Origin: Comamonadaceae bacterium
GTDB taxonomy: Bacteria > Pseudomonadota > Gammaproteobacteria > Burkholderiales > Burkholderiaceae_C
DNA: 42,949 nt
Direction of reading: 5' to 3'
Assembly (NCBI GenBank): GCA_027491035.1
Contig: JAIXWZ010000003.1
Span: forward strand, 1 to 42,949
This document shows positions 7,845-18,947 of the stretch, piece by piece. The notes under the pieces are model-generated. The model was not told the DNA's origin. It ran no database searches and saw nothing but the letters and a program-made list of their open reading frames with translations. The first letter of the stretch is position 1; each line of letters opens with the position of its first letter. The position numbers and the translations under genes are program-made.

Positions 7845-9990
7845 GAAGGTGTGCCGGCGTCGGCGCGCGCGGCAGGCAAGGTGAACAAAAACACGGTGCC
7901 TTGCGGTTGCTGGGGGGCAAAGCGCAGCGAGCCACCATGCTGCTCGACCACCGTTCGGCACAGGCTCAAGCCCAGGCCCATGCCCTCGTCTTTGGTGGTG
8001 AAAAACGGGGTGAAGAGTTGCGCGGCCACCGCCTCGGTGATGCCGTGGCCCAGATCGCTGACCGAAAATTCGACCCAGGCCCCCGCGCCGGCCCAGCCAC
8101 CGTCTGCAGTACTGTCTTCAGCACCGTTTGCACCACCTGCCGCAGGCTCGGCCAGGCGCACCTGCAGCGACAGCACGGGCTTGTCCAATGGACTGCTGTG
8201 CATGGCCTGCATGCCGTTGCGCGCCAGATTGAGCAGCACCTGCTCGACCATGGTGCGGTCGCACAGCACCGGCGGGCACAGCGGCGCCACGCTCACGTCG
8301 ATGCGCACGCCAAGCTTGCGCGCTTGCAGCGCGATCAGCGGCATGATGGCCTCCAGCAGCTCCTGCGGTGCCACCGCCTCGCGCTGGTGCTCGCGGCGGC
8401 GCACGAAGTTGTGCACGCTGCGGATGACCTTGCCGGCGCGTTCGGCCTGGGCCGCGATGCGCTGCACGGCGCCAGTGAGCCCCTGCGCCAGCTGCGTCGC
8501 TTGGGCGGCGTCGGCCGGCGGCCTTTGCAGCGCGTCTTGCAACACATTGAGCGAGCCGCTGGCATAGCTGGCAATGGCTGCCAGCGGCTGATTGAGCTCG
8601 TGGCTGAGCAAGGAGGCCATCTCGCCGACCAGGGCCAGGCGGGCGCTGGCCTGCAGCCTCTCCTGGGTGGCCCGCGACCGCTCTTCGCTGCGTTTTTGCT
8701 CGCTCAGGTCGAGCACCGCGCTCATCCAGCCGGTGTGGCGGCCTTGCGCGTTGATCAGCGGCGCCTCCATGATGAGCACCGGAAAGCGCGTGCCGTCACT
8801 GCGCATGAAGACCGATTCATGCCCGCCGCGCAGCACCGCCAGATCGTTGTGCCGGTCCTGCTGGCGCTCCCGGTAGGTCGGCGCCATCTCGGGCGGCCAG
8901 TAAGGCACCTGCTGCTCGTGCGCGCGCAGCTGGGCCGCCTCAAAACCGACCATCTTGCAAAACGCTGGGTTGACGTAGGTGATGCGCCCTTGCAGGTCGC
9001 GCGCTCGCAGCCCGGTGCTCAGCGAGTCTTCCATCGCCTTGCGAAAGGCCAGGGCCTCGCCCAGATCCTGCTCGACCCGCTGGCGCCGGCGCACATCGCG
9101 CACCAGCAGGGCCAGCACCAGCACCAGCGCCAGGGCCATGGCGCTGACCAGGGCGCTGAGCGGGTTGGGGAACAGCCCCGCCCGGCCTTGCCGGGCCTGC
9201 ATGCGCACCACCAGGGTGTTGCCCGGCAGATCCAGCAACTGCTGGGCACTGTAGAGCCGCTCGCCTGGGCCGAGCTGGCCATGCAGGGCCAGCCGGGTGC
9301 CATCGGCTTCGGTAAACGCCAGGGCGCGGCCGCGCGGCAGTTGCGGGCCCGCCAGCTCGGCGAGCAAGTCGCTCAGGGCATAGGTGGCCACTGTATAGCC
9401 GACGATGCGCCCGGACTCGATCTGCGCAATGCACAGCTCCATCAGCTCGCGCCCCTGGCCATCGGCCTGCGGGACAAAGTAGCTGTTGGAGTAAGCCGGG
9501 CTCTGAAAGCGCGCGGCGGCGCGGCACGCCAAATTGAGGTCGGCCTGATTTTGCTCGCGCGGCATGCGCGAAAACGCCGCCAGCTGGCGCGGCGAGTCCA
9601 GGCTCAGTTGCAGCGCCATCTTCTCGTCGCGCCACTCCAGCCGTATCAGTTCGCGCTGCTGCTGCAGCAAGGCGCTGGCCTGCTCGTTCCACAGGCTGGG
9701 CTGCCGGTGAGGCAGCGCTTGCAGACGCAGCAAGTTGCGCGCCAGCGCGCCGCGCAGATCGGCCACGATGGCGGCTGTCTCAAAGTCCAGGCGGTCTTGC
9801 ACGGCGTCGTCTTCATAGCGCCCGGTCAGCCAGACCAGCAGGCCGAGCAAGGCGGCCAGCAGCAGCATCAGCAGGCTCCACAGCACGTTGCGCCCGCGCA
9901 GGCGCCTGGCCAGCCGCGCCAGCGACTGCCAGGCTGACCGCAGCGCCAGCAGCCCTCTTGGGACGGCGTGCTGCTCGGGCTGGCTGCTGC

Positions 9991-9994
<4 letters not shown>
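7841..9994 (-). CDS. PAS-domain sensor histidine kinase (FixL/DctS-like)
   Basis: TM segments near the N-terminus, PAS (ITYVNPAFCKMVGF), H-box SHELNQPLAAIASYASG, GMGLGLSLCRTVVEQHGG; start ATG overlaps the upstream stop (ATGA). Confidence 0.92.
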
Positions 9995-10800
<806 letters not shown>

Positions 10801-10846
10801 CGTCGTGGGCTCATGGCGTTTGTTGGGGGCACGGCTGCAGTCAGGG

Positions 10847-13800
10847 TCAGGGCGTCTGTGGCGTTGCGGCGGCGGGCCTGCGCACCACCCGCTCAATCAC
10901 CGGATCGGCCCAGGTGCCGCGCACCAGAAATTCTTGCGTGTTCGCTTCGTTGATCGGTCGGCGCAGCAGCCACTGCGCGATGAAGGTGCCCAGACCGACC
11001 GCCGGGTTGATGGCCGAGGCCAGCAGCGAGGCCGTGCCAGCATTGATTTCGGGCACGACCACCACCCGCAGGTCTTGCGTCTCGCGCCCGATGTCGGCCG
11101 AGCCGGCCAGCAGCACGGCGGCATTGACGCCTTTCATGCGCAAGCTGTCGGTGCTGGCCACGCCTTGATCGATGCTCACCTCGCCGCGCACCCAGTCAAA
11201 GGAAAAGCCTTCGGAGAACACATCGCGAAAATCGAGCGTCAGCCGCCGTGGCAGGGCTTGCAAATTGAGCACCCCGAGCAGCTTGGCCACGCCGGGCTCG
11301 GCCTTGAGAAACTGGCCCGACTCCACATCCACCGTGAATTGCCCGCTCATGCTTGGCGTGTGCAGGCTCAAGGGCGAGCCGCTCCAGCCGATCTGGCCTT
11401 CGAGCTTGCCCTTGCCGCGCCGAATCGCGCCGTCCATGCCCAGGCGCTTGAGCAGTTCACCCGAGTCGTTGATGTCGAGCCGAAACGTCATCTGCGTGTT
11501 GCGCCGCTGCGCCGCCTCGCCCGTGCGCCCAGGCGCGGTGGTGGGCGGCGCGGCCCAGCTGCCGGTGGCAATCAGCCGTGCCTCGGGCACACCCAAGGTG
11601 AGCTTGGCCAGGCGCCACTCGCGCGAGCCTTGCGCAGCGTTGCGGTTGACCGCCTCGATCTCAAGGCGGCCGAGCTTGCGCCCGCGCAGATCGAGCTCGT
11701 CGACCACGATATCGAGAGCCGGCATGCTCGCGGGCTGCTTGTCGAGCAGGTTTTCCACGCTGTTGCTGGTCACCTGGCCCAGGCTCAGGCGCGACAGCCG
11801 TGCGTACAGGCGGCCGGCGCTGCCTGCGCTGGCGGGCCGGTACTCGGCCTGGCCGCTGACCTCGCTGGCATCGATGGTGCCGCGCCACAGCGCCCCTTCG
11901 CGCGTGGCATTGAGCGCCACTTGCTGCAAGGTGTGGCCCTGCAGCCGCAGCTGGGGCGAGCGCAGGGTGATGGCGCTGGGCAGGTAGCCCTGGCCCAGCC
12001 CGCGGCTGCTCTCCCACAGGCCAGGGCCGGCTTCTTCCCAAGCGTCGAGGTCCAGCGAGGGCCATTGAATCTGCGCGCGCACCTGTCCATTGATCAGATC
12101 GCGCGGCGCGCTGCCCAGGGCAATGTCGCCGGCGAGCACCTGTGCCGTCGGCCCGCTGACATCGCGCAGGTAGCTGGCACTGAGGCTGCCCGCCAGGCCG
12201 GGTCCTGGCCCGAGTTGCAGCGTGATGCGGTCCTGTGCCTTGCGATCGGTCCCCAGGCTGGCTGGCACCATGGCGCGCTCGATGCGCAGCGGCCACTGCG
12301 CATCGGCCGGCTTGTTCAGGGGCTCGGGCAGGTTCAGTGCCAGGCCCTTGAGCGGGCTTTGCACGCTGGCCTCGAGCCAGCCCTCACGCAGCCCGAGGGT
12401 GGCGCTGTAGCTGGTGCTGCCGCTGGCGTGGCGGGCCAGCTCGCTCAGCCAGGGCTGGCCGCGCACCTGTTTGAGGCCGTCGGCGCTGAGCTGACCCTGA
12501 AGCCTGAACAGCGCTTCGGGCTCGCTGCCGCCCTTGGGCCGGATGCTGCCCTCAAAACGCATATCGCCCCCGAGTACACGCGCCTGCGCATCACTGACTT
12601 GCACGCTGGCCTGGGTAAATTGCACGGTGCCGCGCGTCTGCGCCAGCAGCGGCAGATCGGCTCCGAGCTGTACGTCGTTGCCGCCGAGCTGCAAGCTGCC
12701 TTGCACGGTCGAGCTCTCCAGATCGCGCAGCGGCAAATTGAGCCGCAGCTGCACCTCGCCCGAGCCACTGGCGCTGGCCTGAGAGAGCGCCTCGCGCGTC
12801 ATGCCCGCAAGCGGCGAGCTTTGCACCAGCTGCAGCCCCTGGTTGAGTGGCCCGCGGATTTCGCCAGTGACCTCGACGCTCGATTGCGGCCCCAGGCTGG
12901 CGATGCGGGCCAAGGTTTTTTGCATGACCAGGCCCGGCCGCCCGGCGATCTGGGCGCGGGCGTTGCTCAGCTGCAGACTGGCGCGGTTAAAGCTCAGGTC
13001 GGCATCGAGCTGCTCGAAGGCCGGCCAGGGCTTGGCTTTGGGCGACAGGTAAGAGGGCACATAGTCGTAGCGGGCATTGCGCAGCTTGGCGTTGACGAAA
13101 AACTCCCCCTCCCCGGCTTGCGCGAAGGGAAAGCGTGCAAGCGGGCCCTTGACCTTGAAGCCGACGTCGCTGAGCTGGCCCTGAGAGACGGCCGCCTGCA
13201 CATAGCGGCGCACCGACTCGGGGATGCTCAGCGGCAGGTAGCGGTGTGCGCGGCTGGCGTCGGCGCGGCTGAGCTGGCCTTGCAGATCGAGCTGGCCCAG
13301 GCCCTCGCCCTGGCGGCTCCAGCTGCCCTGGAATTGGCCTTGGGCGTCCTGGGCCTGCAGCTGGCTCGGTTCGAACTCGATCGAGCTGGCGGCGGCGCTG
13401 TGCGTGAACTTGATTTTGGTTTTGAGTCCATCGAGCGCGAGCCGAGGCTCGGCGAACACGCCCGGGAACTCCAGATGGCCGCCTTGCAGGTTGATGCTGG
13501 CCTGGCCGCTGAGTTGCTTGGAGTCGCGCTTCCACTGAAAGTCAACGTCGGCGCCTTGCACCCCGGGCCGGCCTGGGCCGCGCTCGGCCGGCTGGGCCGA
13601 CAAGGCGAGCTGGCGCACCCGCCCCTGGGCCTGCAGCTGCTCGGGCTGGCTCAGCGGCCCGACCCAGCTGAGCTGCAGCGTCTCAAGCAGGCCCTGGGGC
13701 TGCAGGCTGCGCAGCTGCTCGTGCAGCTGCCCGGGCATCGACATCCGCTGCGCCAGAGCTGTCAGTGCTTGCAAATCGATGCGCTCGGCGCTGAGCTGGC

Positions 13801-14890
13801 TGCGCGCAGCCTGGCCCGCTGGCGCCTCTTGGCCGGTCCACTGCACATTGCCTGCTGGCCAGCGCACACCATCGGCGCTTTCAAAGCTCAGGGCCTCGGC
13901 GCGCACCTGGGTCGAGCGCTCGAGCCGCTGCCAGCCCAGCCGGCCGCTGACCGAGTTGAGCGTCAGGGCGGGCAGCTTGCTGTCCAGCTGGGTCTGCACT
14001 TGCGACAGCTGCACGTCGGCCAGCGCGCCCACGATGCGACCGCGCTCGACATCGATCCAGGTGCGCAGCGCGCCGCGGCCCTGGGTGATTTGCAGCCCCG
14101 CCAGCCGGGCATAGGCTTGCAGCGGCTCGGCCTCGATGCGGCCCAGCTCGGCGTACAGCTCGCCGCTCCACTGGCGCCAGTTGCCCGCCGCGCCCGACAG
14201 CAGGGGCTGGCGCAGCATGCCGCGCACGCTGATGCGATCGCCCCATTGCGTCTGCGGCGTGGCATCGAGGCGCATGTGGTGGCGCTGGCCGCTGTTGCGC
14301 ATGACCCAGTTGACCTGCTGGAGCTCGGTGCTTTTGCCCTGCAGCTCGTCGCGCCAGAGCACCGTGCCATTGAGCAAGGCCCATTCGGTCTGGGAAAACA
14401 GCCAGTTGAGCAGGGGCTGTGGGTCGTTCGGCACGGAGCTGCCGACGTCGATGCCGGCGACCCAAAAACGGCCATCGGCCGTGCGCTTGATCTCCAGCTG
14501 CGCGCCGTCGATGACCAGCTGCTCGAGCCCGCGTTTGAGCAGCGAGCGCGGGGAGATGGCGATCAGCACCTCGGGCAGCTGCAGCGCGGGCTGGCCCTGG
14601 GCATCGAGCAGGCGCACATCGCGCAGCGCGAACGAGGGGATCAAGCCGCCCGAGCGCGCCTGCAGCTGGCCGATCTGGATCTGTAGGCCTGTTGCCTGTC
14701 GGGTCAGCCGCTCGAGGGCCGGGCGAAATTCATCGATACGCGGCACAATGAGCCAGTTGAGCAGGCCCCAAAACAGAGCCAGCAGCAGGGCAAAAGACAC
14801 GACGAGCGCGAGCAGCCACCCGGTGGCCCTCGACCACAGCTTGAGCCGCGGCGGCAGGATCGTTGGCGTGGGTGCGGATTCCGGCGACAT
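10847..14890 (-). CDS. YhdP family protein (TIGR02099 / DUF3971, AsmA-like)
   Basis: about 1340 aa with an N-terminal TM helix, repeated beta-rich sequence and typical C-terminal LLGVLNLQALPRRLTLDFRDVFSEGFSFDWVRGEVSIDQGV... Confidence 0.9.
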   Translation of the reverse strand: MSPESAPTPTILPPRLKLWSRATGWLLALVVSFALLLALFWGLLNWLIVPRIDEFRPALERLTRQATGLQIQIGQLQARSGGLIPSFALRDVRLLDAQGQPALQLPEVLIAISPRSLLKRGLEQLVIDGAQLEIKRTADGRFWVAGIDVGSSVPNDPQPLLNWLFSQTEWALLNGTVLWRDELQGKSTELQQVNWVMRNSGQRHHMRLDATPQTQWGDRISVRGMLRQPLLSGAAGNWRQWSGELYAELGRIEAEPLQAYARLAGLQITQGRGALRTWIDVERGRIVGALADVQLSQVQTQLDSKLPALTLNSVSGRLGWQRLERSTQVRAEALSFESADGVRWPAGNVQWTGQEAPAGQAARSQLSAERIDLQALTALAQRMSMPGQLHEQLRSLQPQGLLETLQLSWVGPLSQPEQLQAQGRVRQLALSAQPAERGPGRPGVQGADVDFQWKRDSKQLSGQASINLQGGHLEFPGVFAEPRLALDGLKTKIKFTHSAAASSIEFEPSQLQAQDAQGQFQGSWSRQGEGLGQLDLQGQLSRADASRAHRYLPLSIPESVRRYVQAAVSQGQLSDVGFKVKGPLARFPFAQAGEGEFFVNAKLRNARYDYVPSYLSPKAKPWPAFEQLDADLSFNRASLQLSNARAQIAGRPGLVMQKTLARIASLGPQSSVEVTGEIRGPLNQGLQLVQSSPLAGMTREALSQASASGSGEVQLRLNLPLRDLESSTVQGSLQLGGNDVQLGADLPLLAQTRGTVQFTQASVQVSDAQARVLGGDMRFEGSIRPKGGSEPEALFRLQGQLSADGLKQVRGQPWLSELARHASGSTSYSATLGLREGWLEASVQSPLKGLALNLPEPLNKPADAQWPLRIERAMVPASLGTDRKAQDRITLQLGPGPGLAGSLSASYLRDVSGPTAQVLAGDIALGSAPRDLINGQVRAQIQWPSLDLDAWEEAGPGLWESSRGLGQGYLPSAITLRSPQLRLQGHTLQQVALNATREGALWRGTIDASEVSGQAEYRPASAGSAGRLYARLSRLSLGQVTSNSVENLLDKQPASMPALDIVVDELDLRGRKLGRLEIEAVNRNAAQGSREWRLAKLTLGVPEARLIATGSWAAPPTTAPGRTGEAAQRRNTQMTFRLDINDSGELLKRLGMDGAIRRGKGKLEGQIGWSGSPLSLHTPSMSGQFTVDVESGQFLKAEPGVAKLLGVLNLQALPRRLTLDFRDVFSEGFSFDWVRGEVSIDQGVASTDSLRMKGVNAAVLLAGSADIGRETQDLRVVVVPEINAGTASLLASAINPAVGLGTFIAQWLLRRPINEANTQEFLVRGTWADPVIERVVRRPAAATPQTP

Positions 14891-14959
14891 GGGTTGCAGG
14901 AATTATCACCTTCGCAGCGGGTGATCTGCGCCCTTGTTTGCTGCCGCGTTGTGACCCCG

Positions 14960-17731
14960 ATGACCTTGCCCCCTGCCGAGCCCTCCACTGCGGACCCGCC
15001 GGTCTTGGCCGGGCCGCCGGCTATGGCCTGCGCGCCGGAGCACAGCCGTTATGTGCAGCGCATCCGCCGGCGCTACGCCCAGTGGCTCGGTGGCCTGCCT
15101 GAGGGCGCACCGACCCCTCAGGCCCTGACCCAGACCTACGAGACGCTGCGCGCTGCAGGCCACGACACCGGTGCGGCGCTGCGCATCTTGCGCCAGCTCG
15201 TGCTCGAGCGCCTGGTGGTCATCGATACCGGCGCGGGCCAGCAGGCGCCGCTGCCCCTGGTCACCGGCGCGATGACCGAGCTGGCTGAATTCGCGCTCGA
15301 TGTGGCCATGCAGCACAGCAGCCAGATGCTCGATGCGCTTTACGGTCCGCCCCAGGCCGGCGCAGCCGGCCGGCGCGCCTGCATGTGGGTCGTCGGCATG
15401 GGCAAGCTCGGGGCGCGCGAGCTCAATGTCTCGAGCGACATCGACCTGATCTACATCTACGACGAGCAGGGTCAGACCCAGGGCCGCCCCGATGGGCGTG
15501 GGGTGATTTCCAACCACGAGTACTTTGCGCTGCAGGTCAAGGCGGTGCAGGCGCTCATTGGCGATGTGACCGAGCACGGCTTTGTCTTTCGGGTCGATCT
15601 GGCGCTGCGGCCCAATGGCAATTCCGGACCGCCGGCGGTCTCGCTCGGTGCGCTTGAGGAGTATTTCCAGGTGCAGGGCCGCGAGTGGGAGCGCTTTGCC
15701 TGGCTCAAGAGCCGCGTGGTGGCCCCGATGCAGGCGCGCAGCGATGCGTCCTTGCAGGCCCTGCGTCAGTTGGTGCTGCCTTTTGTGTTTCGCCGCTACC
15801 TCGACTACAACGTGTTCGAGTCGCTGCGGGTGCTGCATCGGCAAATTCGCGAGCAGGCGGCGCGCCGCGCCGCCGGGCACCCCGAGCGCGCCAACGACGT
15901 CAAGCTCTCGCGCGGGGGCATCCGTGAGATCGAGTTCACCGTGCAATTGCTGCAGGTGGTGCGCGGCGGCCAATTCCCCGAGCTGCGCACGCGCCCCACG
16001 GTCGATGCGCTTGCACGTGTGAGCAAGGCCGGCCTGATGCCGGCGGCAACGGCCAGCGCCTTGGCCCAGGCGTATGACTTTTTGCGCCGCGTCGAGCACC
16101 GCATCCAGTACCTCGATGACCAGCAGACCCATGTGCTGCCGACCCAGGATGCCGATCTGGCCTGGATCGCCGCCACCCTGGGCTTTGCCTACACCGGCGC
16201 GTTTTTGGCCGAGCTTGACCGCCACCGCGAGTTCGTGGCCGAGGAATTTGACAAGCTGCTGGGCGGGCATGCTGACTGCGTGGGCTGCTTCAAGCTCGAC
16301 CAGAGCGTGCCGCAGGATCTGGCCGAGCTGCTGCAGCGCGAGGCCGTCAGCTGGCCCGATCCTTTGCGCGAGCGGCTGCGCAGCTGGCAGGACCATCCTC
16401 GGGTGCTGGCTTTGCGCGAGGCCTCGCGCGCTCGACTGCTGCGCCTGCTGCAGCGCACGGCGGCCTGGCTCGATGACGGCCGGGTCACGCTGGAGGCCGC
16501 GCTGCGGCTGCTCGACTGGATCGAGCCCTTGCTGCGCCGCGAGAGCTACCTGGCCTTGCTGCTCGAGCGCCCCTCGGTGCACGAGCGCTTGCTGCGGCTG
16601 CTTGGCGCGGCGCGCTGGCCGGCGCGCTATCTGCTCAAGCATCCGGGCGTGATCGACGAGCTCGCCCATGGCCAGATGCTCGAGCAGCGCTTTGATCCTA
16701 AGGGTTTTGCCGAGGAGCTCAATGGCCGACTCGACGCGCTCAAGCGCACCGGCGAGGACGACGAGGAAGCTTGTCTGAACTTGCTGCGGCGGGCCCACCA
16801 TGCCGAGGTCTTTCGCACGCTCGCGCGCGACGTCGAAGGCCGACTGAGCGTCGAGCAAGTGGCCGACGACTTGAGCGCGTTGGCCGAGTCGGTGCTGGCC
16901 CTGACGGCGCAGTGGTGCTGGCAGCGGCTCAGGCACCGCCATCGCGCCGAGCCCGAGCTGGGCATCATTGCCTACGGCAAGCTCGGCGGCAAGGAGCTGG
17001 GCTACGGCAGCGATCTGGATCTGGTGTTTGTCTACGACGACGAGCACGAGAGCGCCGGCGAGGTCTATGCGGGCTTTGCCCGCAAGCTCATCAACTGGCT
17101 GACCGTCAAGACCAGTGAGGGCGACCTCTTTGAGATCGACACCGCCCTGCGGCCCAACGGCAACTCGGGCCTGCTGGTCACCCGCTTTGAGGCCTACGCC
17201 GACTACCAGCAGCAGCGCGGCAGCAACACCGCCTGGACCTGGGAGCATCAGGCCATGACCCGGGCGCGCTTTGTGCTCGGCTCGGCGGCCCTGCGGCAGC
17301 GCTTCGCGCAGGTGCGCGAGCAGGTCATCACCGCCGATCGCGATGCGCCGGCCTTGCGAGCCGAGATCGTGGCCATGCGCGAGAAGGTGCGCGCCGCCCA
17401 TCCCCAGCGGCGCAGCGACGTCTTTGATGTCAAGCACAGCCCCGGCGGCATGGTCGATGTCGAGTTCGTGGTGCAGTACCTGGTGCTGGCCCACGCGGCG
17501 CGCCACCGCGCGCTGGTCGACAACGCCGGCAACATCGCCCTGCTCGAGCGCGCCGAGCAGGCCGGCTTGCTGCCGCCCGGGCTGGGCCACGGCGCGGCCG
17601 ATGCCTACCGGGAGCTGCGCCGCACCCAGCACCGCGCCCGCCTCAACGAAGAGCCCACCGAGCTGGCTTTGAGCGAGCTCAGCCAGGCCCGTCAGTGCGT
17701 GCTGCAGCTTTGGCAGCAGGTGCTCGGCTGA
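14960..17731 (+). CDS. glnE: Bifunctional glutamine-synthetase adenylyltransferase/deadenylyltransferase
   Basis: two nucleotidyltransferase modules: GMGKLGARELNVSSDIDLIYIY and AYGKLGGKELGYGSDLDLVFVYDD; RGGIREIEFTVQLLQ. Confidence 0.96.
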   Translation: MTLPPAEPSTADPPVLAGPPAMACAPEHSRYVQRIRRRYAQWLGGLPEGAPTPQALTQTYETLRAAGHDTGAALRILRQLVLERLVVIDTGAGQQAPLPLVTGAMTELAEFALDVAMQHSSQMLDALYGPPQAGAAGRRACMWVVGMGKLGARELNVSSDIDLIYIYDEQGQTQGRPDGRGVISNHEYFALQVKAVQALIGDVTEHGFVFRVDLALRPNGNSGPPAVSLGALEEYFQVQGREWERFAWLKSRVVAPMQARSDASLQALRQLVLPFVFRRYLDYNVFESLRVLHRQIREQAARRAAGHPERANDVKLSRGGIREIEFTVQLLQVVRGGQFPELRTRPTVDALARVSKAGLMPAATASALAQAYDFLRRVEHRIQYLDDQQTHVLPTQDADLAWIAATLGFAYTGAFLAELDRHREFVAEEFDKLLGGHADCVGCFKLDQSVPQDLAELLQREAVSWPDPLRERLRSWQDHPRVLALREASRARLLRLLQRTAAWLDDGRVTLEAALRLLDWIEPLLRRESYLALLLERPSVHERLLRLLGAARWPARYLLKHPGVIDELAHGQMLEQRFDPKGFAEELNGRLDALKRTGEDDEEACLNLLRRAHHAEVFRTLARDVEGRLSVEQVADDLSALAESVLALTAQWCWQRLRHRHRAEPELGIIAYGKLGGKELGYGSDLDLVFVYDDEHESAGEVYAGFARKLINWLTVKTSEGDLFEIDTALRPNGNSGLLVTRFEAYADYQQQRGSNTAWTWEHQAMTRARFVLGSAALRQRFAQVREQVITADRDAPALRAEIVAMREKVRAAHPQRRSDVFDVKHSPGGMVDVEFVVQYLVLAHAARHRALVDNAGNIALLERAEQAGLLPPGLGHGAADAYRELRRTQHRARLNEEPTELALSELSQARQCVLQLWQQVLG

Positions 17732-17836
17732 GGGCTGTCGCGCTACTTTGAGCAGGGGCTCTGGCCCCAGGCCTGGCTGCGCCGCAAGTGCCTCGCTACA
17801 CTGTCGCTTGACGCGGGTTTTCCCGTAGGACGAACC

Positions 17837-18934
17837 ATGAAAACGAGAATGTTCTGGCCCCTGGCTTTGCTGGGGGCATGCTGGGGCGGCGCGGCGCTGG
17901 CCCAGGATAAGGCGCCGACTGTGCGGCCAGCCCTGACCGTGACCATCGCGCAGCCGCAAAGCCAGAAGCTGGCGCAGGTGCTGCCGGCGCATGGCTCGAT
18001 CGCGGCTTGGCAAGAGGCGCTGATTGGGGCCGAGGCCAGTGGCCTGAAGATTGCTCAGGTGCGCGCCCAGGTGGGCGACGTGGTGCGCAGCGGCGACGTG
18101 CTGGCGCTGCTGCAGTCCGACACCGTGCGCGCCGAGTTGGCGCAGACCCGAGCCTTGCTGGCCGAGGCCGAGGCGTCGGCGCAGGAGGCCCGCGCCCAGG
18201 CCGAGCGCGCCCGCTCGCTGCAGCAGCAGGGCTTTTTCAGCAACGCCCAGCTCAGTGCGGCGCTGGCCAGTGAGGCCATGGCGCAGGCGCGGGTGCAATC
18301 GGCCCGCGCGGCGCTGAACCTGGGCGAGCTGCGCCTGTCGCAGACCGAGGTGCGCGCACCCGATGCTGGCGTGATTTCGGCGCGCAGTGCCACTTTGGGC
18401 GCGGTTGTGGCCCCGGGCAGCGAGCTGTTTCGGCTGATCCGGCAGGGCCGGCTGGAGTGGCGCGCCGAGCTCACGGCCGCCGACTTGCCGCGTGTGCGGG
18501 TGGGCGCGCCGGTGCGCATCAAGACGGCCAGCGGCCTTGAAGTCAGCGGCCGCGTGCGGGTGCTCGCGCCCTCGGCCGACCCGCAGACGCGCAACGCCTT
18601 GGTCTATGTGGATCTGACCCGGCCCAAATCCGGGCCGTCCTCGGCCCTGGTGCCGGGCATGTTTGCCAGCGGCCAGATCGAGCTGGGCAGCAGCCAGGCG
18701 CTGACCGTGCCGCAGACGGCGGTGGTGGTGCGCGACGGCATGAGCTATGTCTATGTGGTCGGTGCGCAAGACCGGGTCAGCCAGGTCAAGGTGCAGACTG
18801 GGCGCCTGGTGGCCGACCGGCTGGAGATCGTCAGCGATCTGGCCGCCGATGCCCGCCTGGTGGCCAGTGGCGGTGCCTTCCTCAACCACGGCGACACCGT
18901 GCGCGTGGTGGCGGCCCCGCCGGCGGCCAAATGA
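17837..18934 (+). CDS. RND efflux periplasmic adaptor (membrane fusion protein)
   Basis: signal peptide; VLPAHGSIAAWQEALIGAEASGLKIAQVRAQVGDVVRSGDVLALL; VRAPDAGVISARSATLGAVVAPGSELFRL. Confidence 0.93.
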   Translation: MKTRMFWPLALLGACWGGAALAQDKAPTVRPALTVTIAQPQSQKLAQVLPAHGSIAAWQEALIGAEASGLKIAQVRAQVGDVVRSGDVLALLQSDTVRAELAQTRALLAEAEASAQEARAQAERARSLQQQGFFSNAQLSAALASEAMAQARVQSARAALNLGELRLSQTEVRAPDAGVISARSATLGAVVAPGSELFRLIRQGRLEWRAELTAADLPRVRVGAPVRIKTASGLEVSGRVRVLAPSADPQTRNALVYVDLTRPKSGPSSALVPGMFASGQIELGSSQALTVPQTAVVVRDGMSYVYVVGAQDRVSQVKVQTGRLVADRLEIVSDLAADARLVASGGAFLNHGDTVRVVAAPPAAK

Positions 18935-18947
18935 GCCGGGCGCGCGC

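Noticed and set aside
7901-9937. 678-aa plus-strand ORF
   Set aside because: Antisense to the sensor histidine kinase; shadow ORF caused by codon bias.
17755-17768. GGGGC-tctg-GCCCC hairpin after glnE as a terminator
   Set aside because: Short stem and no T-tract follows; not strong enough to call.
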